Source: Anaerotignum sp. (lineage in GTDB: Bacteria; Bacillota; Clostridia; Lachnospirales; Anaerotignaceae). From it: a stretch of DNA of 5,124 nucleotides. The notes beneath the pieces were generated by a model. That model was not told where the DNA came from. It made no database searches and saw only the letters and a program-made list of their open reading frames with translations. How positions within the stretch are numbered: position 1 is the stretch's first letter; the number at the start of each line of letters is the position of its first letter. This document shows, piece after piece, positions 1 to 5,124 of this stretch. A program made the translations under genes and the position numbers. The stretch spans positions 1 through 5,124 of the forward strand of contig JAFZDV010000117.1 in assembly GCA_017560955.1 (NCBI GenBank). The letters run 5' to 3'.

Positions 1-1
1 A

Positions 2-379
2 AAGAAAGCAGTTGCAGAAGTGAACAGTATTGTCATCGTGGCTTATGTGGTAACATTTACCTGCCTTTCCTTCCTCATCTGGACTGGCGTACAGGGCGGC
101 TTTACGGCGGATATGCTGAGAATTCCTTTTCCTGCATGGGGCGGCATTTTTGCCATTGCTGTCTTTACTACGCTGATGGGCACGATTGCTCTTTCTGTGG
201 GCATTAAATATGTGGGCTCTGCAAAGGCGGCCATCATCAGTGTATTTGAGCCTGTAGAGGCTATCCTGCTGGGCGTACTGCTGTTTCAGGAGCGGCTGAC
301 GGTTCGCGGATGGATCGGTATTTTTCTGGTCATCGGTGCGATCCTGCTGGTGAATCTGCAGAAGTCAAATAATGAATAA
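2..379 (+). CDS. EamA/DMT-family transporter, C-terminal part (5' end outside window)
   Basis: The reading frame is open from the first bases of the window and ends at TAA 377-379, so about 125 C-terminal residues of a larger protein (family usual length near 300) are visible. The GTG at position 20 is only an internal valine codon. Four hydrophobic segments can be seen: one beginning IVIVAYVV, one around WGGIFAIAVFTTLMG, one around AAIISVFEPVEAILLGVLLF, and a last one WIGIFLVIGAILLV. The pattern KAAIISVFEPVEA, then a short hydrophobic run, then ERLTVRGWIG is the typical end of the second EamA repeat in the drug/metabolite transporter superfamily. By family knowledge it is an inner-membrane carrier of small metabolites; the substrate cannot be inferred. 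A terminator follows directly, so it closes its own transcription unit. It is a distant paralogue of the gene at 1719-2576, not a recent copy. Confidence 0.88.
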   Translation, partial: KKAVAEVNSIVIVAYVVTFTCLSFLIWTGVQGGFTADMLRIPFPAWGGIFAIAVFTTLMGTIALSVGIKYVGSAKAAIISVFEPVEAILLGVLLFQERLTVRGWIGIFLVIGAILLVNLQKSNNE

Positions 380-387
380 AAATAATG

Positions 388-413
388 AGAGAGGCGGAAA
401 GCCTCTCTTTTTT
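388..413 (+). terminator. Intrinsic terminator after the first transporter gene
   Basis: An 8-bp perfect stem (388-395 AGAGAGGC pairing with 401-408 GCCTCTCT) with a 5-base GGAAA loop is followed by a T run to 413. It begins 8 bases after the TAA stop and separates the upstream transporter from the cinA unit. Confidence 0.9.
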
Positions 414-426
414 ATTGCAAAAACAG

Positions 427-455
427 TTGGAAAAGGATGGAGAACAGGATACAAT
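427..455 (+). promoter_or_regulatory. Predicted sigma-A promoter for cinA
   Basis: TTGGAA (427-432, 4 of 6 matches to the -35 consensus) and TACAAT (450-455, 5 of 6 matches to the -10) are separated by exactly 17 bases. The element sits between the upstream terminator and the cinA ribosome binding site, placing the transcript start near 462. A lone GAAC half-site lies in the spacer (442-445), but no second half is present, so LexA control at this promoter is not supported. This is a prediction from sequence only. Confidence 0.6.
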
Positions 456-472
456 AGAAACAGTGAAAAAAC

Positions 473-480
473 AAAGGAGG
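473..480 (+). promoter_or_regulatory. cinA ribosome binding site
   Basis: AAAGGAGG ends 7 bases before the ATG at 488. This is a near-perfect anti-SD match and fixes the cinA start. Confidence 0.9.
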
Positions 481-487
481 CAACAAA

Positions 488-1729
488 ATGAGAGCAGAAA
501 TCATGGCAGTTGGGACTGAACTGCTGTTAGGCGATATTTTGAATACAAATGCACAGTTTCTGGCGCAGGAACTGGCAAATCTGGGGATAGAAGTTTATTA
601 TCAGACTGTGGTTGGGGATAACCCTCAGCGTCTGAAAGATACGATCTACCACGCATTTTCCAGAGCGGACCTCATCATCACAACAGGCGGCCTTGGCCCT
701 ACAGAAGATGACCTGACAAAGGAAACAGCGGCGGAATATTTTGGTGTAGATCTGGTGCTGGACGAAAGAGCACTGGGCAGAATCCAGAAATTCTTTGACC
801 GTATCGGCAGAAAAATGACAGACAACAACATCAAACAGGCAATGGTACCTGCGACAAACGGTATCGTGCTGTATAACGATAATGGCTCTGCCCCCGGTAT
901 CATCATTGAAAAGGACGGCAAGACAATCGTGATGCTGCCTGGTCCACCCAAGGAAACCATTCCCATGTTCCTGAATCAGGTAAAACCTTATCTGGCGGAA
1001 AAACAGGAATATACTTTTATTTCCCGTATCCTGCGTGTGGCAAATGTGGGCGAAAGTGCTATGGCGGCACAGGTGAAGGACATCATGGATGCCCAGACAA
1101 ACCCTACCATTGCGCCCTATGCGAAGGATGGGGAAGCCATCCTGCGTATCACTGCAAAAGCGAAGGATGAAGCGGAAGCCAATGCGATGATAGACCCTGT
1201 GGCGGCAAAACTGAAAGAACGACTAGGCGATACTGTTTATGCGGAAGGCGAAACAGATATGCAGACAGTAGTGGCCGAAATGCTCATTGCAAAGAAACTG
1301 ACTATCGCTACGGCGGAATCCTGCACAGGCGGTCTGGTGGCATCCAAATTGATCGAATACCCCGGTGTTTCTGAAGTGCTGCTGGAAGGCTGTGTGACAT
1401 ATTCCAATGAAGCAAAAATGCGTCGTCTGGGCGTAAAAGCAGAAACACTGGAACAGTTTGGCGCAGTCAGCGAAGAAACAGCAAGAGAAATGGCAGAAGG
1501 CATTGCAAAGACAAGCGGTGCGGATATCGGTATTGCTACAACAGGTATTGCAGGTCCCGGAGGCGGCAGCGAGGAAAAACCTGTCGGTCTGGTTTATATG
1601 GGTCTGTATTATAAAGGCAGAACTTTTGTGAAAAAATGCAATTTTGCAGGGAAAAGACAGGCTATCCGTGAAAGAGCGGCATATACTGCGCTGGATTGGC
1701 TGAGAAAGGCGATGCTCAATGAAGAATAA
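488..1729 (+). CDS. cinA: CinA family protein (putative nicotinamide nucleotide amidohydrolase / competence-damage protein)
   Basis: Full-length two-domain CinA of 413 residues, the usual family length. The N-terminal MoCF-biosynthesis-like domain (about residues 4-170) shows GTELLLGD (9-16), TTGGLGPTEDD (65-75) and PGPPKE (151-156). A middle linker domain (about 175-250) follows. The C-terminal CinA/PncC domain (about 255-408) shows AESCTGG (276-282, with the nucleophile-type Ser278), SNEAK (306-310) and TGIAGPGGG (352-360). In characterised homologues the C-terminal domain deamidates NMN to nicotinic acid mononucleotide for NAD recycling, and the N-terminal domain can act as an ADP-ribose pyrophosphatase; the protein is cytosolic. 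All recognisable key motifs are kept, so both activities are plausible, but neither is proven here. The start is set by a strong SD. The gene has its own promoter and terminator-insulated upstream border, and its 3' end overlaps the next transporter gene by 11 bases. cinA next to recA is common in Firmicutes. Confidence 0.96.
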   Translation: MRAEIMAVGTELLLGDILNTNAQFLAQELANLGIEVYYQTVVGDNPQRLKDTIYHAFSRADLIITTGGLGPTEDDLTKETAAEYFGVDLVLDERALGRIQKFFDRIGRKMTDNNIKQAMVPATNGIVLYNDNGSAPGIIIEKDGKTIVMLPGPPKETIPMFLNQVKPYLAEKQEYTFISRILRVANVGESAMAAQVKDIMDAQTNPTIAPYAKDGEAILRITAKAKDEAEANAMIDPVAAKLKERLGDTVYAEGETDMQTVVAEMLIAKKLTIATAESCTGGLVASKLIEYPGVSEVLLEGCVTYSNEAKMRRLGVKAETLEQFGAVSEETAREMAEGIAKTSGADIGIATTGIAGPGGGSEEKPVGLVYMGLYYKGRTFVKKCNFAGKRQAIRERAAYTALDWLRKAMLNEE

Positions 1730-2576
1730 AGGTGACTGGATGTTGCTGCTGGCGGCATTTATTGGCGGCGGCGGATTTATCAGCCTGAAATATCTGCTGG
1801 ACTGGGGTTATGACCCTTATCAGGTGATTTTTGGACGATTCCTGATGGCATCTGCTGTTATGTGTATCGTGTATCATAAACGACTGAAAAAGATCACAAG
1901 GAAAGAGTGGAAGGTAGGTACGATTCTGGGGGTTTTGCTGGCGGCTATGTTCCTGCTGATGACAGTAGGCCTTATGTATACCACTCCCTCTGTGAATGCG
2001 TTTCTTGTAAATATTCCTGCGGTCATTGTGCCTTTTATCTGTTGGGGTGTATTCAAACAGAAGCCGACGAAAAATCATTTTATTGCGGCTCTGATGACAC
2101 TTATCGGTGTCTGTTGTCTCTCTCTGACCAGTGATTTCCGTGTTGACCTGGGTGCTGCATTGTCTTTGCTGGCAGCGGTTGCGTTTTCTTTACAGATGGC
2201 TTTTCTGGGCAATTTGACGGATGGCTGTGATTCTGTCCATATTGCTATTGCAGAAAATATTTCTACTTTAGTGGTGATGGCGGTCATCGTTACGTTTACC
2301 GGTTGGGATATGCCTGCTCTGACTTTGCCTGTTCTTGGAAATTTTGCTTTTCTGGGCGGTTTCTGTACAGCTTCTTATTTTGTCTTGCAGTCTATTGGCC
2401 AGCAGATCACATCTCCCAATAAAGCGGCGATCATTATTACATCAGAATCCATTTTTGCAGCGATCTTTTCTGCGCTGCTTTATGGAGAACGCATGAATAT
2501 ACGAGGATATATCGGTTGTATCGTCATTTTTGCAGCAATGATGCTGGCGGAAACACCTGCCAAAAAAGACTGTTGA
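1719..2576 (+). CDS. EamA/DMT-family transporter, full length
   Basis: 285-residue, strongly hydrophobic protein with about ten membrane segments arranged as two EamA repeats. Repeat 1 covers about residues 7-136 and includes GLMYTTPSVNAFLVNIPAVI (84-103), typical of repeat one. Repeat 2 covers about 144-277 and includes SPNKAAIIITSES (232-244) followed by GERMNIRG (256-263), typical of repeat two. The protein resides in the cytoplasmic membrane; its substrate is unknown and could be an amino acid, nucleotide-related metabolite or drug. The ATG at 1719 lies inside the last codons of cinA (11-base overlap) with AAAGGC seven to eight bases upstream, and the MKNKGDW N-terminus matches the family. 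An alternative ATG at 1740 has AAAGGTG (1728-1734) before it and would shorten the protein by 7 residues. The overlap implies translational coupling to cinA. The first helix reads AAFIGGGGF where many relatives have a tryptophan before the glycine. The stop codon overlaps the recA -35 hexamer. Confidence 0.92.
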   Translation: MKNKGDWMLLLAAFIGGGGFISLKYLLDWGYDPYQVIFGRFLMASAVMCIVYHKRLKKITRKEWKVGTILGVLLAAMFLLMTVGLMYTTPSVNAFLVNIPAVIVPFICWGVFKQKPTKNHFIAALMTLIGVCCLSLTSDFRVDLGAALSLLAAVAFSLQMAFLGNLTDGCDSVHIAIAENISTLVVMAVIVTFTGWDMPALTLPVLGNFAFLGGFCTASYFVLQSIGQQITSPNKAAIIITSESIFAAIFSALLYGERMNIRGYIGCIVIFAAMMLAETPAKKDC

Positions 2577-2601
2577 CAAGGCGAACAAAATCGAATAAAA
2601 T
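2573..2601 (+). promoter_or_regulatory. Predicted sigma-A promoter for recA (P1)
   Basis: TTGACA (2573-2578, perfect consensus) and TAAAAT (2596-2601, 5 of 6) are separated by exactly 17 bases. The -35 hexamer overlaps the TGA stop (2574-2576) of the upstream transporter gene. The transcript would start near 2608, giving a leader of about 64 bases before the recA ATG. No terminator precedes it, so recA probably receives both read-through from cinA and its own transcripts. Confidence 0.8.
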
Positions 2602-2613
2602 GAGAACATAATA

Positions 2614-2627
2614 AGAACAAACATTCG
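2614..2627 (+). promoter_or_regulatory. Candidate LexA (SOS) operator upstream of recA
   Basis: AGAACAAACATTCG reads on the other strand as CGAATGTTTGTTCT, that is GAAT-N4-GTTC, one base from the palindromic core GAAC-N4-GTTC of the Gram-positive LexA box (consensus CGAACRNRYGTTYC; 11 of 14 positions agree). It lies about 6-19 bases downstream of the predicted P1 start and directly upstream of a second -10-like TATAAT (2629-2634), so LexA bound there could block either promoter. Additional half-sites GAAC occur at 2583-2586 and 2604-2607. LexA repression of recA is well established in this group; assignment of this exact site is inference. Confidence 0.6.
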
Positions 2628-2628
2628 T

Positions 2629-2634
2629 TATAAT
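2629..2634 (+). promoter_or_regulatory. Possible second recA -10 element (P2)
   Basis: A perfect TATAAT lies 38 bases before the recA ATG, but no reasonable -35 hexamer is found 16-18 bases upstream (the best place reads ACATAA) and there is no extended TG motif. It may be a weak secondary promoter or chance in an AT-rich leader. Confidence 0.25.
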
Positions 2635-2656
2635 TTCGGATATAGATAGATTTCAG

Positions 2657-2664
2657 AAAGGTGG
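2657..2664 (+). promoter_or_regulatory. recA ribosome binding site
   Basis: AAAGGTGG ends 7 bases before ATG 2672 and sets the recA start; no competing in-frame start with an SD is seen nearby. Confidence 0.85.
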
Positions 2665-2671
2665 ATATAGA

Positions 2672-3745
2672 ATGGCAGCAAAAAATGCAAAAGAAGATGC
2701 AAGATTTGAAGATAAGCAGAAGGCCTTGGATGCGGCTCTGAGCCAGATCGAAAAACAGTTTGGTAAAGGCGCAGTAATGAAACTGGGCGACAACAACGCA
2801 CAGATGCAGGTGGAAGTAGTTCCTTCCGGTTCTCTGAGCCTGGACCTGGCACTGGGCGTTGGCGGTGTGCCAAAGGGCAGAATCGTAGAAGTATATGGCC
2901 CTGAATCCTCTGGTAAAACAACAGTAGCTCTGCATATGGTAGCAGAAGTACAGAAACGCGGCGGCATCGCAGGTTACGTGGACGCGGAACATGCCATGGA
3001 CCCTACATATGCAAAAGCACTGGGTGTTGATATTGACAACCTGTATATCTCTCAGCCCGATGACGGCGAACAGGCACTGGAAATCGCAGAAACAATGGTG
3101 CGCAGCGGTGCCATTGATATCGTTATTGTTGACTCCGTAGCGGCACTGGTACCCCGTGCGGAAATCGAAGGCGAAATGGGCGATTCCCACATGGGCCTGC
3201 AGGCAAGACTGATGAGCCAGGCTCTGAGAAAACTGACAGGTATCACAAATAAATCCAACTGTACAGTAGTATTCATCAACCAGCTGCGTGAAAAAATCGG
3301 TGTGACATTTGGTAACCCCGAAACAACAACAGGTGGCCGCGCGCTGAAATTCTATTCCTCTATCCGTATGGAAATCAGAAAAGCAGATGTGCTGAAACAG
3401 GGTACAGAAATCGTTGGCAACCGCGTAAAAGTGAAAATTGCGAAAAACAAAGTTGCACCTCCCTTCAAAACAGCAGAATTCGATATCATCTATGGTAAAG
3501 GTATTTCCAGAGAAGGCGATATTCTGGATCTGGCGGCAGATGTGGATATCGTAAATAAGAGCGGTGCATGGTATGCATATAATGAAACACGTATCGGTCA
3601 GGGTCGTGAAAATGCGAAACAGTTCCTGAGAGATAACCCCGATGTATGTCAGGAAATCGAAAATCAGGTAAGAGAACATTATGATCTGCCTGTGCTGGAT
3701 GAAGTGATGACAGGTACTGTTTCTGTAGAAGAAATGGAAATCTGA
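2672..3745 (+). CDS. recA: Recombinase RecA
   Basis: Complete 357-residue RecA, normal family length. It is the cytosolic ATP-dependent strand-exchange protein of homologous recombination and the co-protease that triggers LexA self-cleavage. In order: N-terminal oligomerisation region (about 1-35), Walker [10 protein letters not shown] (76-84, Lys82), DAEHAMD (104-110) with the expected catalytic Glu106, Walker [11 protein letters not shown] (150-159, Asp154), DNA-binding loop L1 around [14 protein letters not shown] (166-179), NQLREKIG (203-210), loop L2 around [16 protein letters not shown] (213-228), [12 protein letters not shown] (308-319), and a C-terminal domain ending in the acidic VEEMEI. 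No intein, frameshift or missing catalytic residue is seen. L2 has GVTFGNPE where GVMFGNPE is the usual form. The gene is preceded by its own consensus promoter, a LexA-box candidate and a strong SD, and is followed 15 bases after its stop by a terminator. recX is not present immediately downstream. Confidence 0.99.
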   Translation: MAAKNAKEDARFEDKQKALDAALSQIEKQFGKGAVMKLGDNNAQMQVEVVPSGSLSLDLALGVGGVPKGRIVEVYGPESSGKTTVALHMVAEVQKRGGIAGYVDAEHAMDPTYAKALGVDIDNLYISQPDDGEQALEIAETMVRSGAIDIVIVDSVAALVPRAEIEGEMGDSHMGLQARLMSQALRKLTGITNKSNCTVVFINQLREKIGVTFGNPETTTGGRALKFYSSIRMEIRKADVLKQGTEIVGNRVKVKIAKNKVAPPFKTAEFDIIYGKGISREGDILDLAADVDIVNKSGAWYAYNETRIGQGRENAKQFLRDNPDVCQEIENQVREHYDLPVLDEVMTGTVSVEEMEI

Positions 3746-3753
3746 AAATAAGC

Positions 3754-3799
3754 AAAAGAAAACCCCTTTGAGAGTGGATCTCAGAGGGGTTGATTTTTT
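3754..3799. terminator. Bidirectional intrinsic terminator between recA and azlD
   Basis: A 13-bp stem (3761-3773 with 3779-3791, one G-T wobble) encloses a 5-base GTGGA loop. On the plus strand a six-T run follows at 3794-3799. On the minus strand the stem is followed by TTTTCTTTT (3762 down to 3754). It therefore fits rho-independent termination for recA from the left and for the azlCD unit from the right. The azlD stop codon (3800-3798) overlaps the plus-strand T run. Confidence 0.92.
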
Positions 3800-4130
3800 A
3801 TACGAATACCATCTGAATGAGTACCATATAGCAGATGGTGCCGCCGAAGATGGACAGCATGGTGTTGCCTTTCCAAAGATGGAGAACAACGGTAGCCGCA
3901 GAGGCAATGACCATGGGCACCCAGCCGCCCATAGAAGCAAAGGAGATGCCTTTGATACAATAGATAACCAGTGTTGCCATGATTGCCATGGGCAGTACTC
4001 TGCCCAGATAACGAACGATATCAGGAACTTCCCTGCCGCGGAAAATGATGAAGGGCAGGGCACGTTCTAAAAATGTACATGCAGTACATACTGCGATGAT
4101 CATAATGGATTCTGTTGCGGAAATAGCCAT
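3798..4130 (-). CDS. azlD: AzlD family branched-chain amino acid export subunit
   Basis: Small membrane protein of 110 residues, the usual AzlD length, with about four hydrophobic segments. Recognised by FLERALPFIIF near residue 20, GRVLPMAIMATLVIYCIKG in the middle, and LHLWKGNTMLSIFGGTICYM near the C-terminus, which are the conserved AzlD signatures. Together with AzlC it forms a two-subunit exporter of branched-chain amino acids and analogues (azaleucine resistance in Bacillus; the related YgaZH of Escherichia coli exports valine and methionine). The start is the ATG at 4130, preceded by AAAGGAGG (4147-4140) and one base after the azlC stop. A longer form from TTG at 4166 would add 12 polar residues, overlap azlC by 35 bases and lack a good SD, so it is rejected. 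The specific substrate here is inferred from the family only. Confidence 0.93.
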   Translation of the reverse strand: MAISATESIMIIAVCTACTFLERALPFIIFRGREVPDIVRYLGRVLPMAIMATLVIYCIKGISFASMGGWVPMVIASAATVVLHLWKGNTMLSIFGGTICYMVLIQMVFV

Positions 4131-4131
4131 A

Positions 4132-4833
4132 TCAGTTACCCTCCTTTTCTGGTTTTTCGGGTTCAATGCGTGCTCTCAGGATGGTCAGCAGGGCTACTGT
4201 GATCAGCAGAGAGGGCAGGATAAAGTTAGAAGGCCCGAAGAAGAACAGACATGTGATGCTGGAAATGAAAGCCAACAGAGCAGGAAGACGGTTGTCTGCG
4301 CCTTTCATCTGTTCGATCAGGATAACGATGAACAGAGCAGTCAGGGCAAAGTCGATGCCTGTAGTATCGAAGGGGATCAGGGTGCCGATCAGGGCACCTG
4401 CGATACTCAGTACTACCCAGTAGAGCCAGGGTAAAGTTGCAGTTACCACATAAGCCCATTTTTCGTTGATATCATCGGGGAAGTTATGGGAACAATGCAG
4501 GGAATAGTTTTCATCTGTCAGGGAGAAGATGAGGAAATACTTCCAGAGACCGAAAGAACGAAATTTTTCGATGAAGGACAGACCATAGAAGATATGGCGG
4601 CTGTTTACCATCAGTGCCATAACGGCTACCGTTGCCAGAGAAACACCTCCTGCAAAGAAGGACACCATCAGGTACTGCAGGGAACCGGCCAGAACGAAGA
4701 AACTGCAGGCACCTGTCCAGACGAAGTTGTAACCTGCACTTTCCATCAGAACGCCATAGGCAAGGGCTACAGGCACGAAACTGATGAAGATGGGGAAACT
4801 ATGCTTGATGGCATAGCGTAATGTTTTTGGCAT
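4132..4833 (-). CDS. azlC: AzlC family branched-chain amino acid export permease
   Basis: Complete 233-residue polytopic membrane protein, typical AzlC length. Signatures in order: FPIFISFVPVALAYGVLMESAG (13-34, first helix; positions given because of length), SFFVLAGSLQYL (44-55), VNSRHIFYGLS (76-86), SLTDENYSLH (104-113), TALFIVILIEQ (165-175), then two or three further hydrophobic segments and a short charged tail (RARIEPEKPEKEGN). The SRHxxYGLS and LTDE motifs are diagnostic of the AzlC/YgaZ family, the large subunit of a branched-chain amino acid exporter in the cytoplasmic membrane. The ATG at 4833 has AAAGGA (4847-4842) 8 bases upstream. It begins 17 bases after the rqcH stop with no terminator or promoter between, and ends one base before azlD, so all three are probably cotranscribed. 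Neither an AsnC/Lrp-type regulator nor a T-box is seen in the window. Confidence 0.95.
   Translation of the reverse strand: MPKTLRYAIKHSFPIFISFVPVALAYGVLMESAGYNFVWTGACSFFVLAGSLQYLMVSFFAGGVSLATVAVMALMVNSRHIFYGLSFIEKFRSFGLWKYFLIFSLTDENYSLHCSHNFPDDINEKWAYVVTATLPWLYWVVLSIAGALIGTLIPFDTTGIDFALTALFIVILIEQMKGADNRLPALLAFISSITCLFFFGPSNFILPSLLITVALLTILRARIEPEKPEKEGN
4140..4147 (-). promoter_or_regulatory. azlD ribosome binding site (decides the start)
   Basis: On the minus strand AAAGGAGG lies within the last codons of azlC, 9 bases before ATG 4130. It favours the 110-residue form over the TTG start at 4166 and suggests translational coupling of azlD to azlC. Confidence 0.85.
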
Positions 4834-4841
4834 AATATCAG

Positions 4842-4847
4842 TCCTTT
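4842..4847 (-). promoter_or_regulatory. azlC ribosome binding site in the rqcH-azlC gap
   Basis: On the minus strand an A8 run (4852-4845) overlapping the rqcH TAA leads into AAAGGA, 8 bases before the azlC ATG. The whole gap is 17 bases, too short for a separate promoter or terminator. Confidence 0.75.
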
Positions 4848-4850
4848 TTT

Positions 4851-5124
4851 TTATTCCGTACGCATCTGATTCACACGATTTTCGTCGGGGTGAATGTAGA
4901 TGGTTTTGTTTGTCAGATAAATGACCATACCGGGTTTTGCACCATTGGGTTTCTTTACATTTTTGCGCTGGGTATAGTCTACGGGAACCATACTGCTGTT
5001 TTTTGCTTTACTGTAGTAAGCAGCCAGATTTGCCGCTTCTTCCATGGTGGCAACAGGCAGTTCACTTTGTCCGTTAGTGCGAATGATGACATGGGAACCG
5101 GGGATATCTTTGGTGTGCATCCAC
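4851..5124 (-). CDS. rqcH: RqcH/NFACT (FbpA-like) protein, C-terminal part (5' end outside window)
   Basis: The frame is open from the right edge (first visible full codon Trp at 5123-5121) to TAA 4853-4851, giving about 90 residues. The visible part is the NFACT-R domain (formerly DUF814): WMHTKDIPGSHVIIR at the start, EEAANLAAYYSKAKNSSMVPVDYT in the middle (about 24 residues, abbreviated here as EEAANLAAYYSKAK then SSMVPVDYT), then VKKPNGAKPGMVIYLTNKT and a short end NQMRTE. These match the C-terminal end of bacterial Rqc2/NEMF homologues (RqcH, earlier called FbpA or YloA). RqcH binds stalled 50S-peptidyl-tRNA complexes and recruits tRNA-Ala to add C-terminal alanine tails that mark nascent chains for proteolysis; some homologues were named fibronectin-binding proteins. 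The catalytic N-terminal NFACT-N region and coiled coil lie outside the window, so function rests on family membership. Confidence 0.9.
   Translation of the reverse strand, partial: WMHTKDIPGSHVIIRTNGQSELPVATMEEAANLAAYYSKAKNSSMVPVDYTQRKNVKKPNGAKPGMVIYLTNKTIYIHPDENRVNQMRTE

Noticed and set aside
442..445. GAAC within the cinA promoter spacer as a LexA half-site
   Set aside because: The partner half at the correct spacing reads TACA, not GTTC, so there is no palindrome.
2546..2561. Small hairpin GGCGG / CCTGCC near the end of the second transporter gene, as a possible terminator before recA
   Set aside because: The stem is only 5 bp with a wobble, lies inside the coding region and is followed by an A run, not a T run, on the plus strand.
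2582..2596. CGAAC-AAAA-TCGAAT in the recA P1 spacer as a LexA box
   Set aside because: The two CGAA elements are direct, not inverted, repeats; the second half does not match GTTC. At most these are isolated half-sites.
2480..4063. A 527-codon open frame on the minus strand lying antisense to recA
   Set aside because: It starts inside azlD, crosses the recA-azlD terminator and covers all of recA. Its predicted protein is rich in Cys, Phe and His with no family signature, as expected for the mirror of a codon-biased gene.
4131..4166. Longer azlD starting at TTG 4166
   Set aside because: It would overlap azlC by 35 bases, use a weaker start codon and lack a well-placed SD, while ATG 4130 has AAAGGAGG nine bases upstream and gives the usual family length.
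4045..4821. Plus-strand open frames opposite azlC and azlD
   Set aside because: Their products are low-complexity and Gln/Asp/Arg-rich with no recognisable domain, while the minus strand encodes clear AzlC and AzlD with good ribosome binding sites.
1..5124. CRISPR arrays, insertion sequences, tRNA/rRNA genes, riboswitches
   Set aside because: No regularly spaced repeats, transposase motifs, terminal inverted repeats, cloverleaf patterns or conserved leader structures were seen; the intergenic gaps are all about 110 bases or less and are explained by promoters and terminators.

Overview
The window looks like a chromosomal segment from a low-to-moderate-GC Firmicute, most likely an anaerobic class Clostridia member. 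The evidence is the strong AGGAGG-type ribosome binding sites, TTGACA/TATAAT-like promoters, the cinA-then-recA gene order, a Bacillus/Clostridium-style LexA box candidate, and an RqcH/FbpA-type protein. The genus cannot be fixed by reading alone.

Layout. Positions 1-379 (+) hold the C-terminal part of an EamA/DMT-family membrane transporter, followed by a clear intrinsic terminator (388-413). A new transcription unit then starts at a promoter near 427-455: full-length cinA (488-1729), a second full-length EamA/DMT transporter overlapping cinA by 11 bases (1719-2576), and recA (2672-3745). recA also has its own promoter. Its perfect -35 hexamer overlaps the transporter stop codon, and a LexA-box-like palindrome lies just downstream of the -10. 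A long hairpin with T-tracts on both sides (3754-3799) ends recA and also serves the convergent genes on the other strand.

On the minus strand, read right to left, are the C-terminal end of an RqcH/NFACT-family ribosome quality control protein (from the window edge to 4851), azlC (4833-4132) and azlD (4130-3798). They are spaced by 17 and 1 bases, so they are probably cotranscribed and end at the shared bidirectional terminator.

Biologically the plus-strand unit combines DNA repair and recombination (RecA) with CinA (nicotinamide nucleotide salvage, historically competence/damage-inducible) and a transporter of unknown substrate. The minus-strand unit couples a ribosome rescue factor to a two-component branched-chain amino acid exporter. 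Every stretch above about 110 bases is assigned to a gene. No mobile element, CRISPR array, tRNA or rRNA is seen. These are mostly conserved housekeeping genes, and I do not see a convincing novel system. The points worth checking are the transporter inserted between cinA and recA, the recA control region, and the rqcH-azlCD linkage.
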